In this document: positions 1 to 9,122 of the stretch, piece by piece | How positions within the stretch are numbered: position 1 is the first letter of the stretch | How the letters are laid out: each line of letters opens with the position of its first letter | Assembly: GCF_009728935.1 (NCBI RefSeq) | Contig: NZ_CP034235.1 | Coordinates: 2,394,001 to 2,458,000 of the forward strand | DNA length: 64,000 nucleotides | Reading direction: 5' to 3' | From: Paenibacillus psychroresistens | Lineage (GTDB): Bacteria; Bacillota; Bacilli; Paenibacillales; NBRC-103111 | Program-made: the position numbers and the translations under genes | The notes under the pieces: model-generated | Seen by the model: only the letters and a program-made list of their open reading frames with translations | What the model was told of the DNA's origin: nothing | Databases searched by the model: none

Positions 1-385
1 TTTTTTTATCTACATTCGTTAATTGCACAAGTTCCAAAGCTTCATCAATAGCTTTTATATTATAAGCTCCCATGTATGCAAAGTGAAGCTCCATATTGGC
101 TTGCGCGGTTAAATGCTCATAGAAAATCGGATATTCGATAATGCTGCCCATTCTTTTGAAAACCTCATACGAAGCTGGCGTTAGGACCTCACCAAAAATT
201 TCTATGCTGCCGCTAGTTGGTTTTACCAGATTGGTTATCATCCGCATTATCGTCGTCTTACCTGCTCCGTTAGGGCCAAGAAATCCATAAATTTCGCCTT
301 TTTTGAGCTCCATATTCACATTTGAAATGACTTCTTGCCCTTTATAGGACTTGCTTAGTTGGTTGGTTTTAAGAACATAATTCAT
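1..385 (-). CDS. ABC transporter ATP-binding protein, BcrA/LanF type (3' part outside window)
   Basis: The reading frame is open from an ATG at 385 to the window edge, giving the N-terminal ~128 residues of an ABC ATPase. The Walker A motif GPNGAGKTT is near residue 40, followed by the GSIIEYPIFYEHLTA stretch typical of bacitracin/lantibiotic exporters (BcrA/LanF family). It should energise export or detoxification of a membrane-active peptide. A Shine-Dalgarno GGAGACTCC lies just upstream. It is the third gene of a minus-strand series behind another ATPase and an ABC-2 permease. It closely resembles the ATPase at 1169-2089, so a second permease probably follows beyond the edge. The signature and Walker B regions are not visible. 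Confidence 0.85.
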   Translation of the reverse strand, partial: MNYVLKTNQLSKSYKGQEVISNVNMELKKGEIYGFLGPNGAGKTTIMRMITNLVKPTSGSIEIFGEVLTPASYEVFKRMGSIIEYPIFYEHLTAQANMELHFAYMGAYNIKAIDEALELVQLTNVDKK

Positions 386-414
386 CTGGGAGTCTCCTTG
401 GACTAAGGATATAT

Positions 415-1185
415 TTAAGCGGCAACATCTCTTTTTATGAATATAACCCAAGACAATAGATTGAATATTATAAAATAAGCTAGCAAAACTCCAATGGAAA
501 AGTTCAGCGTCAAGCCATCAATCAAAGGGTCATGATTAACATATTGAGTCAAGGTATTGGAGAATAGATAGTACTTTGCCCAGCTGTATTTGGCGATAAG
601 CAGAACTAGCAAGGGACCAATGAATAATAGCCCTAAGGACATCCCTATAGCAAGCGAGCTGCTGCGGAAAACAGTGGACAGCATGAAAGCAAGAGTCACA
701 ATGAGCAGCATTTCAATGCTAGAGGTTCCGTAAATGGCTAATACATGACCTGCTGTGCCATCCGCTATAGAACTAAAGCCTTCGAGAATGCCAGATATCA
801 GAAAAGCGCTAATCAATAATATTAAAATCAAAACGATCGCAAATACCAGCATGGAGACATATTTGGACAAGAGGATTTTGGCGCGTGAAGCTGGACGAAT
901 CAGTAATAATTTAATTGTACCACTACTGAACTCACCTGCCACACTATCTGCTCCAATTACAACCGTAAAAATGGTGCACAAGAAAATCAAGTTGGCTCCT
1001 GCGACAGATATACCATGCCACAGAGTTCGACTAATAACGGCTTCCGAGAGTGAAGGGGCTTCGAAATGACCAATGAGCAGTACCGTAAGAGTTAGAATTA
1101 CAATAACAGCCATCATAATCCAAGTGCGCATCCGGCGATAAATCTTCATATTCTCATTGAGGAGTAAGTTAAGCAATGGGATCAC
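415..1185 (-). CDS. ABC-2 type permease of a peptide/antibiotic exporter
   Basis: This 256-residue integral membrane protein has about six hydrophobic segments: residues ~20-40, ~60-80, ~105-135, ~150-168, ~175-200 and ~228-250. Between the second and third lies VAGEFSSGTIKLLLIRP, a hallmark of ABC-2 permeases of the BcrB/LanE type. It would form the membrane channel driven by the ATPase at 1169-2089. Its start overlaps the 3' end of that gene by 17 bases, which suggests translational coupling within one operon. The substrate is unknown; the family and the neighbouring two-component genes suggest a cationic antimicrobial peptide or bacitracin-like compound. An ATG at residue 13 (MKIYRRM) is an alternative start. 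Confidence 0.85.
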   Translation of the reverse strand: MIPLLNLLLNENMKIYRRMRTWIMMAVIVILTLTVLLIGHFEAPSLSEAVISRTLWHGISVAGANLIFLCTIFTVVIGADSVAGEFSSGTIKLLLIRPASRAKILLSKYVSMLVFAIVLILILLISAFLISGILEGFSSIADGTAGHVLAIYGTSSIEMLLIVTLAFMLSTVFRSSSLAIGMSLGLLFIGPLLVLLIAKYSWAKYYLFSNTLTQYVNHDPLIDGLTLNFSIGVLLAYFIIFNLLSWVIFIKRDVAA

Positions 1186-2089
1186 TTCCAGTCATTTGAA
1201 GAAAGGTATCTTCGAGTGTGGGAACAATGGATTGAATGCTGTAAACTTTTATACCATTTTGGACCCATATGGCATTAACTTCAGCAATTTGATCATAATT
1301 TAGCGATAACTCTATTTGGCTGTGTATGGCGTTTGCTGAGAAGTTTGTTCTAGTTTTAATAATTTGCAGAGCGGCTTCTTGCTGGTCAACCTTGAAGATT
1401 ACCTTAACTAATTCACTCTCATTTAAATAATCTTTCACTAAACGCACATCTGTGAGCTTGCCATGTTGAATAATTGCTACTCGATCACACAACAGCTCCA
1501 TTTCAGAAAGCAGGTGGCTGGATACAATGACAGAGATGTTGTCTTCTTGAGTTAGTTTTTTGAGATAATCACGCAGCTCGCGAATACCTGCAGGGTCCAA
1601 ACCATTAGTTGGTTCATCGAGAATTAAAAGTGCGGGTTTATGCAAGAGAGCTTGGGCAACACCTAATCGCTGTCGCATCCCTAAGGAATATGTTTTTACT
1701 TTATCATGAATTCGATTGCCTAAAGCAACTAGCTTGATAACCTCGTTAATCCGTTCTTTCGAGACATTTGGAGACATTCTGGCAAAATGCAGCAGATTCT
1801 GATACCCCGTTAGATACTTGTACATCTCGGGGTTTTCAACAATGGCACCAATCTGGGCAATTGCTGCTTCAAATTCATGCTTGATGCTGTGTCCATTTAT
1901 CAGAACTTCACCTTCGCTAATACTCATCAGCCCAACCATCATCCGAATAGTTGTTGTTTTTCCCGCTCCATTGGGTCCAAGAAATCCGAAGATCTCGCCT
2001 CTAGGCACTTCAAAGCTTAAATTATCGATAATCGTTTTATTACCTAATCTTTTGGTTAAATGGCGAATTTGTACGATTGGGGTTGTCAT
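1169..2089 (-). CDS. ABC transporter ATP-binding protein (peptide exporter, BcrA-like)
   Basis: This is a complete ATPase of about 306 residues. It shows Walker A GPNGAGKTTT, a Q-loop region (AQIGAIVENPEMYKYLTG), the ABC signature YSLGMRQRLG, Walker B LLILDEP with the D-loop TNGLDPAG, and an H-loop in VSSHLLSEME. The ~80-residue C-terminal extension is usual for the DrrA/BcrA group. The start chosen is the ATG at 2089, because GGAGG lies 8 bases upstream; the longer frame from 2104 would place that ribosome binding site inside the gene. It couples ATP hydrolysis to the permease at 415-1185. The two-component system at 2919-4552 is the likely regulator of this operon, as in Bce/Lan systems (inference from context). 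Confidence 0.9.
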   Translation of the reverse strand: MTTPIVQIRHLTKRLGNKTIIDNLSFEVPRGEIFGFLGPNGAGKTTTIRMMVGLMSISEGEVLINGHSIKHEFEAAIAQIGAIVENPEMYKYLTGYQNLLHFARMSPNVSKERINEVIKLVALGNRIHDKVKTYSLGMRQRLGVAQALLHKPALLILDEPTNGLDPAGIRELRDYLKKLTQEDNISVIVSSHLLSEMELLCDRVAIIQHGKLTDVRLVKDYLNESELVKVIFKVDQQEAALQIIKTRTNFSANAIHSQIELSLNYDQIAEVNAIWVQNGIKVYSIQSIVPTLEDTFLQMTGSDPIA

Positions 2090-2218
2090 AAGGGCGTCCT
2101 CCATACTAACAATAATTAATTTACTTTACTCTTATTAGTATAGACGAAGACATTTTCATTACTCTTTCGCAAATCTTAAGAAAGTCTTTCGGAGGCTGTA
2201 TTAAAACCTATATAAAAA

Positions 2219-2240
2219 TATACAATAATATTATACAATA
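2219..2240 (+). promoter_or_regulatory. Direct repeat upstream of toxin-antitoxin genes (possible antitoxin operator)
   Basis: TATACAATA occurs at 2219-2227 and again at 2232-2240, 13 bases apart, in a very AT-rich region just before the antitoxin gene. Ribbon-helix-helix antitoxins usually bind short repeated sites over their own promoter, and the repeats contain TATACA/TATAAA-like -10 sequences. The operator role is inferred. Confidence 0.35.
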
Positions 2241-2271
2241 TAAATTAACAATATGATTGAGGGTGAGGAAA

Positions 2272-2544
2272 GTGAAAATAAAATCTAAAAATGTAACTTT
2301 TACATTGCCGCCAGAGTTAGTGGATAGATACAAGTTTTTTGCTCAACAAAACCTTATTCCTTCCGTAAATGCAGGGGTAAAAGAAGCATTAGAAGAATAT
2401 TCAATAAAACTTGAAAAAGAAATATTGAAGGATGAGATGAAAAAGGCAGCAAATGATCCTTTATTTATGAGTGATTTGAAGGAATGTACAAATGATTTTG
2501 ATGCTATAGAAGAAGATTTAAATAAGGAGCAAAACGAATGGTAG
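2272..2544 (+). CDS. Ribbon-helix-helix antitoxin of a MazEF/PemIK-like module
   Basis: This small acidic protein (90 residues from the GTG at 2272) has an N-terminal ribbon-helix-helix pattern: the strand NVTFTLP, then PELVDRYKFFAQQ and VNAGVKEALEEY helices. An acidic, probably unstructured tail (DFDAIEEDLNKEQNEW) would bind and block the toxin. It overlaps the MazF-like gene by 7 bases, which is typical of antitoxin-toxin pairs. GTG 2272 was chosen because GAGGG sits 8 bases upstream; TTG 2257 and GTG 2263 are in frame but overlap that site. It probably represses its own promoter through the upstream repeats. Confidence 0.75.
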   Translation: MKIKSKNVTFTLPPELVDRYKFFAQQNLIPSVNAGVKEALEEYSIKLEKEILKDEMKKAANDPLFMSDLKECTNDFDAIEEDLNKEQNEW

Positions 2545-2888
2545 AACTCCAATGGGGAATTTACTGGGTGGATTTAACTCCAACAAAGGAATCAGAACAG
2601 TCAGGAACACGCCCGGTAATAGTTATATCAGCAGAAGAAGTCAACATCTCCTTGCCGGTTGTGACAGTTGTTGCGCTCACATCTGTTAAACCTGGAAGAA
2701 AGGTTTACTCGATTGAAGTTTTATTGGATGCCACTGCAACAGGGCTGTCTAAGGACTCAATTGCAATGGCTCATCAAATTAGGTCTATTAGTAAGGATAG
2801 GTTAATTGGAAGATGTGGACAAATTGATTCAGAAGAAATAAAAGCAAAAGTTAGAAAGGCAATAAAAATTTTTTTAGACCTGGAATGA
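2538..2888 (+). CDS. MazF/PemK family endoribonuclease toxin
   Basis: This 116-residue protein is the usual MazF length and has the family signature GIYWVDLTPTKESEQSGTRP followed by VIVIS. The SGTRP turn carries the Arg of the active site, and VTVVALTS carries the conserved Thr/Ser. MazF toxins cleave mRNA at short sequence motifs and arrest growth when the antitoxin is lost. The start has AAGGAG 8 bases upstream, within the end of the antitoxin gene. The pair faces opposite to the flanking two-component and ABC genes and sits exactly between them, so it looks like an insertion into a formerly continuous locus. Chromosomal ndoA-like copies are possible, but the partner and context suggest an accessory module. 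Confidence 0.88.
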   Translation: MVELQWGIYWVDLTPTKESEQSGTRPVIVISAEEVNISLPVVTVVALTSVKPGRKVYSIEVLLDATATGLSKDSIAMAHQIRSISKDRLIGRCGQIDSEEIKAKVRKAIKIFLDLE

Positions 2889-2918
2889 TCAACTTGGAAT
2901 TCGCAGAATAACAAAAAC

Positions 2919-3851
2919 TTAAAACTTCCTTAATACAATTGTAAAAACCGTTTTTTCATAAGGAATGCTTTGGAGTTGGATTTTGCCTCCTATTAGTTCA
3001 ACGAGCCTTTTGGTGATGGTAAGCCCTAGACCGCTACCTTGGTAAGCGTGGTTACGAGAATCTTCGAGTGTAAATAAGCGTTCAAAAATCAATTTATGAT
3101 GCGGCTCGCTGATTCCCTTTCCACGATCCCAAACATCAATAAACAACTGGTCTGCATCAGAACGCAGAGTTATCCCAATAACCTTTCCGTCAGCGCCATA
3201 ACGCAGTGAATTTGAAATTAAATTGTTTAAGATCCGATCCAGAGCTTCTGCGTTTGCAAGTGCAAAATGTAAGGTTTGAGGAATTTCAACTACAGCTTCA
3301 ATGCCCTGAGAGACAATGCTTTCATGAAAAAAGAGAATATTGTTGATGCAAATTTCGTTAAGGTTTATTAAGGACAACGGCAGTTCTTTATCTCCAGATT
3401 CAAGACGAGCGAGATCGAAGAATTTGTTCATTAAGCTAAGAATTTCTTGAGCTTTATCATGAACCTTATGCAGTAATCGTTTTCTTTCTTCATCGGTTAT
3501 GGTGTGGTCATGAGAAATGGTTTCTGTAAGCCCAAGCACAACCGTTAAAGGTGTTTTTAAATCATGAGACATGTTAGCCAGCATTTTTTTTATCGAAGAC
3601 TCTTTTCGTGTAAAGCTTCCTGTCATTTCTCTGTTATGCTCCAATATAACATTCAAGTCGTTTAACAGGAGCTGCAGCTCTGGATCATTTGTAAAAAGCA
3701 ACAGGTTTTCGGTGGTGTTATCCTTTAAAATTAATGCTAACTTATGATGAATATAGCTAAGCTCGCGGCTTTTTGATCGGCGTTTACGATATTGAAAGAG
3801 GTTTAGGATAATAAGAATAAGGATTATTCCCAATAATAGCCCGATCATCAT
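2919..3851 (-). CDS. Sensor histidine kinase with one membrane segment
   Basis: This histidine kinase of about 310 residues has one N-terminal hydrophobic segment (residues 3-20), a ~70-residue linker and then HisKA and HATPase domains. The phosphoacceptor His is H96 in ANMSHDLKTP. The N box (NLISNSLRYG), G1 box (DRGKGI) and G2 box (GSGLGLTI) are intact. It has no extracellular sensor loop, so sensing may occur in the membrane or through a partner transporter, as in Bce-type systems. ATG 3851 forms an ATGA overlap with the stop of the response regulator, which decides the start; a longer frame from 3887 would overlap that gene by 40 bases. It should phosphorylate the regulator at 3848-4552. 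Confidence 0.9.
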   Translation of the reverse strand: MMIGLLLGIILILIILNLFQYRKRRSKSRELSYIHHKLALILKDNTTENLLLFTNDPELQLLLNDLNVILEHNREMTGSFTRKESSIKKMLANMSHDLKTPLTVVLGLTETISHDHTITDEERKRLLHKVHDKAQEILSLMNKFFDLARLESGDKELPLSLINLNEICINNILFFHESIVSQGIEAVVEIPQTLHFALANAEALDRILNNLISNSLRYGADGKVIGITLRSDADQLFIDVWDRGKGISEPHHKLIFERLFTLEDSRNHAYQGSGLGLTITKRLVELIGGKIQLQSIPYEKTVFTIVLRKF

Positions 3852-4552
3852 CCTTGGAATTCCCCCAGCTTGTACCCGATTCCCCAAACCGTTTTTATAT
3901 ACTGTGGAGAGCTTGGATCGTCCTCAATCTTTTCTCGCAGTCGACTAATATGTACATTTATTGCATTTTCATCCCCAAAGTAATTGTCGTTCCACACAGC
4001 TCTGTAGATTTGTTCTTTAGAAAATGCCTTTTTTGGGTTCATCATCATCAGCTTTAGAATATGGAGTTCTTTTGAAGTTAACTTAATTTCAATGCCATTC
4101 TTACTAACTCGAATGTTCTCACTATCTAAGATAAGCTGGTGGATTTTAAATATAGCAAGCTCAGCTGAAGACGCCGTTTGGGAGTATTGATTGGCTCGCC
4201 GCAAAGCAGCTTTAATTCTTGCTGAAAGCTCAATTAAGGAGTATGGCTTTGTCAGATAGTCATCTGCTCCAAAACCAAGGCCCAAGGCCTTGTCGATTTC
4301 ACTATCTTTAGCAGAGACGATTAAGACAGGGATGAAGCTCTTTTCCCGTACTTTTTTTAGGAATTCTAGGCCATCAAGACCTGACAGCATTAGATCTAAC
4401 AGGATTAAATCAAAGGCTTCCGCAGTAAAAAGCTGCAGAGCTTTTTCTCCATTCGCAGCATGCAACAAACTAAAGCCATCCTTTTTGAGATGCTCTTTGA
4501 CCATTTCGGCTATCGATTGATCGTCTTCAATCAGTAATATTCTCGGAGACAT
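3848..4552 (-). CDS. OmpR-family response regulator
   Basis: This 234-residue protein has a receiver domain (residues 1-120) with the acidic pair D10/D11, phosphoacceptor D53 in LILLDLML, and K102 in LTKPYS. A C-terminal winged-helix DNA-binding domain follows, ending in HISRLREKIEDD and KTVWGIGYKLG. It is the first gene of a minus-strand unit with the kinase at 2919-3851. The ABC exporter operon at 1-2089 is its probable target, although the toxin-antitoxin pair now separates them. The regulon is inferred from position and from the common TCS-exporter arrangement in Firmicutes. Confidence 0.92.
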   Translation of the reverse strand: MSPRILLIEDDQSIAEMVKEHLKKDGFSLLHAANGEKALQLFTAEAFDLILLDLMLSGLDGLEFLKKVREKSFIPVLIVSAKDSEIDKALGLGFGADDYLTKPYSLIELSARIKAALRRANQYSQTASSAELAIFKIHQLILDSENIRVSKNGIEIKLTSKELHILKLMMMNPKKAFSKEQIYRAVWNDNYFGDENAINVHISRLREKIEDDPSSPQYIKTVWGIGYKLGEFQG

Positions 4553-4650
4553 TCAGCACCATCCATAATGATTAATAATAACCTCTAAACAAATTATAAC
4601 CCTCAGCTTCTAATAATCATAGCGGGTTTACCATTCATTAAACCTGGCTC

Positions 4651-4678
4651 TTGACTACTTGGATCAGTTTGCTATAAT
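4651..4678 (+). promoter_or_regulatory. Sigma-A type promoter of the GntR/LacI regulator gene
   Basis: TTGACT (4651-4656) and TATAAT (4673-4678) are separated by 16 bases, a near-consensus vegetative promoter. It lies 36 bases before the ATG at 4715. Confidence 0.7.
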
Positions 4679-4714
4679 TGATATAATATAACTAACAAAT
4701 AGGGGTAAACACTA

Positions 4715-5899
4715 ATGAATAATGAACGACAACCATTATATATGCAAATTCAGGAGCATTTTAAGCACCTGATTACAACAGGGATTCTAGTGGAGGAAGA
4801 CAAAATACCAACCGAGAAAGAATTGATGGAGCGTTTTAATGTCAGCCGAATTACGGTTGCTAATGCTCTCACTCAGTTGGCTAAGGATAGATGGATTTAT
4901 CGCATCCCTGGAAGGGGGAGCTTCGTCCAAGGTAAGTCAATACCTCAGCCTATTACCCAATCATACGATCGGCTAGAAGTGAATGAGCTTCAGCCTACTC
5001 CAATAGTCGAGGAGAGCATTAAGCCGCCCGCAACAAACCGCCGCCAAATGATAGCATTGCTGATTCCGTCATTAGAGGACTACTTCGCTCTGCGATTGAT
5101 TCAAGGTATTAAATCTACTTTGGATGAAAGTCGCTATTACTTTGCGATTGTACTGACGAATGATAATAAGGATAGAGAAAAAGAAGCGATTATTGAGCTC
5201 ATCCAAAAAGGTGCAGCAGGCTTGATTATCTTTCCAATCGATGCGGAGTCCTATAATGAGGAAATTCTAACACTTAAGATGAAAAAATATCCGTTTGTCT
5301 TGATTGATCGTCATTTGCCTGGCGTAGAAACGAATGTGGTAAGCTCAAATAATTACCTTGGAAGCCAATTAGCCGTTTCATACCTGTGGGATCAAGGTCA
5401 CCGCAATATTGCGATTGTTACGGATTCCCCACTCTCTACGGTAACGGTTGAAAGCCGCATCGCCGGATATATGGAAGCTTTAAAGCAGAAAAACGCTTTG
5501 ATTAATCCAGCGCTCATTCTAACTGAATTTAAAGTCGATTATAAAATCGGTGTTGACGAAAATCATCCTCTATACAGATATATTCGTAATAAACTGGCTA
5601 CAGCTTATATAACATTAAATGCAAAACTTGGACTGCATATTGCTGCTATTGCTCAACGTTTAGAGCTTAATGTGCCTAATGATCTATCCATTCTTACCTT
5701 TGATGACCCATCTTCAGGAATAGATGAATCAGGAAGCTTTACTCATATCGCTCAATCCGAAGTGGAGATTGGCAAACAAGCAGCAGAGGTATTGCTAGAG
5801 TTATTGAATCAAAATGAAATCGCCAGCGGGAAATATCGTAAAATAGTTCTGCAGCCTAAGCTGATTGTGAGGAAATCGACAGGACCGATAAAAAAGTAG
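4715..5899 (+). CDS. AraR-like regulator: GntR helix-turn-helix fused to a LacI-type sugar-binding domain
   Basis: In this 394-residue protein the N-terminal ~70 residues are a GntR winged helix (PLYMQIQEHFKHLI, DKIPTEKELMERFNVSRITV, IPGRGSFV). Residues ~105-385 form a periplasmic-binding-protein fold as in LacI/AraR (MIALLIPSLEDYF, GLIIFP, VLIDRHLPG, DQGHRNIAIVTD, LSILTFDDP). This architecture is that of AraR, which releases operators on binding a sugar. The start has AGGGG 9 bases upstream. It precedes a GH38 mannosidase and a sugar importer, so it probably controls that locus in response to a mannose-containing glycan (inference). It is paralogous to the regulator at 28008-29141. A rho-independent terminator follows. 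Confidence 0.88.
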   Translation: MNNERQPLYMQIQEHFKHLITTGILVEEDKIPTEKELMERFNVSRITVANALTQLAKDRWIYRIPGRGSFVQGKSIPQPITQSYDRLEVNELQPTPIVEESIKPPATNRRQMIALLIPSLEDYFALRLIQGIKSTLDESRYYFAIVLTNDNKDREKEAIIELIQKGAAGLIIFPIDAESYNEEILTLKMKKYPFVLIDRHLPGVETNVVSSNNYLGSQLAVSYLWDQGHRNIAIVTDSPLSTVTVESRIAGYMEALKQKNALINPALILTEFKVDYKIGVDENHPLYRYIRNKLATAYITLNAKLGLHIAAIAQRLELNVPNDLSILTFDDPSSGIDESGSFTHIAQSEVEIGKQAAEVLLELLNQNEIASGKYRKIVLQPKLIVRKSTGPIKK

Positions 5900-5914
5900 C
5901 GTGTATTTAAATAT

Positions 5915-5961
5915 AAAGCGCCGCCTTGTAGCCTATGGGTCACTCTGAGGCGCTTTTTTTT
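5915..5961 (+). terminator. Rho-independent terminator after the regulator gene
   Basis: AAAGCGCC (5915-5922) pairs with GGCGCTTT (5949-5956), followed by a run of eight T. It separates the regulator from the mannosidase gene. Confidence 0.75.
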
Positions 5962-6029
5962 GTTTAGAAGCAACAAACAAATATAAAATGCTATATTTCT
6001 AAAAAAAATAATTGAATTATCGGATATAT

Positions 6030-6041
6030 ATGATATATTTA
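6030..6041 (+). promoter_or_regulatory. 12-base motif shared with the upstream region of the paralogous regulator
   Basis: ATGATATATTTA lies 75 bases before the mannosidase start, and the same 12-mer occurs at 27948-27959 before the second GntR/LacI gene. It could be an operator for these related regulators, but it is AT-only apart from one G and may be coincidental. Confidence 0.25.
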
Positions 6042-6116
6042 TGCCATTGGAGAACGAAGAACACATAATCTAGTCTTTTATACTAATTTCCAACTTGAAA
6101 AGGGATGGTGCAGCTA

Positions 6117-9100
6117 ATGCCTTACGAAACAATTAAATTAGAGAGACTTAAAAAGAGCCTCAGTCAGATCCAAAAACATATTTATGTGCCTGTGGCAGCA
6201 TTGGCGGTATCGGCTCATGTAACTCGAGAGCCTATTGCATTTAATGAGCGAAGCAGTGGCCGGAAAATAGCGCTAACTCCTGGTGATAAATGGGGGGAGC
6301 TGTGGGATTGTGCATGGTTTCATTTTAGTGGTGTGGTTCCAGTATCGGCTGCCGGGAATAAGGTTGTTCTACTTATTGATGTAAATGGTGAGCTTTGTTT
6401 GGTAGATCAAGAGGGTACACCTGTTCAGGGATTAACGAATATAAACTCGGAATTTGATTTAGTGCTCGGCTTACCTGGTAAGCGAGTAGTGCATATTAGC
6501 CCTAATGCTCTAGGTGGCGAAGTTATTGATTTATGGGCAGATGCAGGCTGTAATGATCTATTCGGCCATTATCGCAGTGGGACTTTGAAGGAAGCGGATA
6601 TAGCTATTTGTAATGAGGAAGCTAGACAGCTTTATTATGATTACGAGGTGCTGCTTGAGCTGGTGGAGCATCTCCCTGAGCAATCTGCAAGGCGAATCCG
6701 AGTGCAGCAAAAGCTTTATGATGTCATGCTTTTACTTGTGGAAATGTCAGATGAGAATATTCTGGCGGCAAGACAGATTCTTGCGCCTGAATTAGAGAAG
6801 CGAGGAGGGGATCCGTCGCTTTCGATTAGTGCTGTAGGCCATGCTCATATGGATCTTGCTTGGTTATGGCCGATTCGTGAAACAATCCGTAAAGGTGCGC
6901 GGACTTTCTCCACGGCTTTACGGATGATGGAGCAATATCCGGATTATGTTTTTGGGGCAAGCCAGCCTCAACTATATCTATGGATGAAGGAGTATTATCC
7001 GAAGCTGTATGAACAGATTAAAGTCCGCATTGCAGAAGGTCGCTGGGAAGTACAAGGGGCTATGTGGGTAGAGCCGGATTCCAACATAGCAGGTGGCGAA
7101 GCGTTAGTTAGGCAAATTTTGTATGGGAAAAGATTCTTTCAGCAAGAATTCAACCAAGAAATGAAAATACTCTGGGTGCCAGATATATTCGGTTATAGTG
7201 CATGTTTGCCCCAATTGTTAAAGCTATCGGGTGTTCCATACATGATGACACAAAAGCTTTCGTGGAATGTATATAACGATCATCCGCACCATACCTTTAT
7301 GTGGGAAGGCTTAGATGGCAGTCGGGTACTGACGCATTTGCCGCCTGAGGATACTTACAATAGTCCTGCGGCGCCAAGATCGATCATTAAAGCAGAAAAG
7401 GACTATATGGATAAAAATATCTCCGATCATTGTTTAATGGTATTTGGCATCGGAGATGGCGGCGGTGGTCCAGGCGAGGAACATCTGGAACGGCTGCAGC
7501 GCGAAAAGAATCTACAAGGGCTGCTCCCAGTAACGCAAGAGCCGGCATTGAATTTTTTTGAAAAACTAAATTCACAAGCGGATTGGTATAAAACCTGGCG
7601 TGGTGAGCTTTATCTGGAGAAACATCAAGGGACTTTAACGAGTCAAGCGAGGAATAAGAGATACAACCGTAAAATGGAAAAAGCCTTGAGGGAGCTGGAG
7701 TTCGCGGCTTCACTCGATTTATCGCAAGGTGGAGCCTACCCTGCAGATGAGTTGGAGCTGATTTGGAAAGAAGTGCTGTTGTATCAATTTCATGATATTC
7801 TGCCAGGCTCTTCGATAACGCGTGTTTATGATGAATCGCTGGTGAGATATGAAGTACTGTTATCTCAAGTGGAGACCCTTATCAGTCAACATTATGAGCA
7901 ATTAGCCAGTAGAATTAGCACAGAATCATTCAGACAACCAGCTGTGATTTTTAATTCCTTGCCATGGGAACGAAACGAGTGGGTGCATATTCAAGACAAC
8001 TGGAAATATGTAACTGTTCCTTCAATGGGCTATCAAGTAGTAGAGGCAGCAGGGGGAGAAGTATCTGTAGAAGTTGAACTTACAGTTGAATCTAACCTAA
8101 TGGAAAATGAATATCTAAGAGTTAGCTTCCTTGAAGATGGCAGTATCGGTTCGATTTATGATAAAAAATTAGCGCGTGAAGTAATTGCTGGCGGTCAACG
8201 GGCAAATGTTCTGTCTATCTATCATGATAATGGGGATGCATGGGACTTCCCAACAGACTATGCGCAAACTAAAGCTGTAGAAATGAAAATAATCAATGTG
8301 AAAGCTTATATTGATGGGCCACAAGCTATTCTAGAACAGACCTATCATTATGGTCAATCAACACTAGTTCAAAAAATTATTTTGACATCACAGACTAAAA
8401 GAGTGGACTTTGATACATTTGTCGATTGGCAGGAGAATGATAAAATGCTGCGTGCTGCATTCCCGGTTCAAGTATATACAAACAGTGTCAATTGTGACAT
8501 CCAATTCGGTCATATCAAGCGTCAAACGCATCGCAATACATCATGGGATAGTGCTAAAGATGAAATTTGTGCTCACCAATGGATTGATTTGTCGCAGCAT
8601 GACTATGGAGTTGCCTTGTTGAATGATAGTAAATATGGCTTTAAAGCTGATGGCAATGTGCTTGATATTAATTTATTGCGAAGTCCTTCGCATCCAGATC
8701 CAGTCTGTGATCGTGCGCAGCATCAATTTGTATATTCCTTGCTGCCGCATGAAGGGGATTTCGTACAGGCACAAATATACAAAGAAGGTTATGTGTTGAA
8801 TGTTCCGCTTAGAGTTACTAGAATAGATTCAAATGTTGGAGAGCAGGCGCCAAGTGATTCGTTTTATGAGCTGGATTCGCCTTATGTGATGATCGAAGCT
8901 GTGAAAAAAGCAGAAGACAGCAATTCAATCATTATACGTCTTTATGAAACATCAGGAAGAAATGTTGAGACAAATCTTCAAGTGAAAATTCCCTTTGGCA
9001 GTGCGGCATTGGTAGATCTGATGGAACAAGAGCTACAACCAATAACGCAAGATGAGCAGCGTATAAAACTCAGTTTTACACCTTTTGAAATCAAAACCAT

Positions 9101-9122
9101 TCAGTTGACAAGACCTGAGTGA
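6117..9122 (+). CDS. Alpha-mannosidase, glycoside hydrolase family 38
   Basis: This large cytoplasmic enzyme (~1001 residues, no signal peptide) matches family GH38, retaining zinc-dependent alpha-mannosidases. The zinc-binding start of the catalytic barrel is GHAHMDLAWLWP (H242, D246). The probable nucleophile is Asp356 in WVPDIFGYS, and a third zinc ligand is His559 in FHDILPGSS. The middle three-helix region and C-terminal beta domains follow. ATG 6117 was chosen over ATG 6105 because AGGGATGG lies immediately before and over 6105 but is correctly spaced for 6117. It would release mannose from alpha-mannosides imported by the transporter at 9705-13282. A hairpin at 9210-9253 separates it from the transporter genes. 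Confidence 0.92.
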   Translation: MPYETIKLERLKKSLSQIQKHIYVPVAALAVSAHVTREPIAFNERSSGRKIALTPGDKWGELWDCAWFHFSGVVPVSAAGNKVVLLIDVNGELCLVDQEGTPVQGLTNINSEFDLVLGLPGKRVVHISPNALGGEVIDLWADAGCNDLFGHYRSGTLKEADIAICNEEARQLYYDYEVLLELVEHLPEQSARRIRVQQKLYDVMLLLVEMSDENILAARQILAPELEKRGGDPSLSISAVGHAHMDLAWLWPIRETIRKGARTFSTALRMMEQYPDYVFGASQPQLYLWMKEYYPKLYEQIKVRIAEGRWEVQGAMWVEPDSNIAGGEALVRQILYGKRFFQQEFNQEMKILWVPDIFGYSACLPQLLKLSGVPYMMTQKLSWNVYNDHPHHTFMWEGLDGSRVLTHLPPEDTYNSPAAPRSIIKAEKDYMDKNISDHCLMVFGIGDGGGGPGEEHLERLQREKNLQGLLPVTQEPALNFFEKLNSQADWYKTWRGELYLEKHQGTLTSQARNKRYNRKMEKALRELEFAASLDLSQGGAYPADELELIWKEVLLYQFHDILPGSSITRVYDESLVRYEVLLSQVETLISQHYEQLASRISTESFRQPAVIFNSLPWERNEWVHIQDNWKYVTVPSMGYQVVEAAGGEVSVEVELTVESNLMENEYLRVSFLEDGSIGSIYDKKLAREVIAGGQRANVLSIYHDNGDAWDFPTDYAQTKAVEMKIINVKAYIDGPQAILEQTYHYGQSTLVQKIILTSQTKRVDFDTFVDWQENDKMLRAAFPVQVYTNSVNCDIQFGHIKRQTHRNTSWDSAKDEICAHQWIDLSQHDYGVALLNDSKYGFKADGNVLDINLLRSPSHPDPVCDRAQHQFVYSLLPHEGDFVQAQIYKEGYVLNVPLRVTRIDSNVGEQAPSDSFYELDSPYVMIEAVKKAEDSNSIIIRLYETSGRNVETNLQVKIPFGSAALVDLMEQELQPITQDEQRIKLSFTPFEIKTIQLTRPE

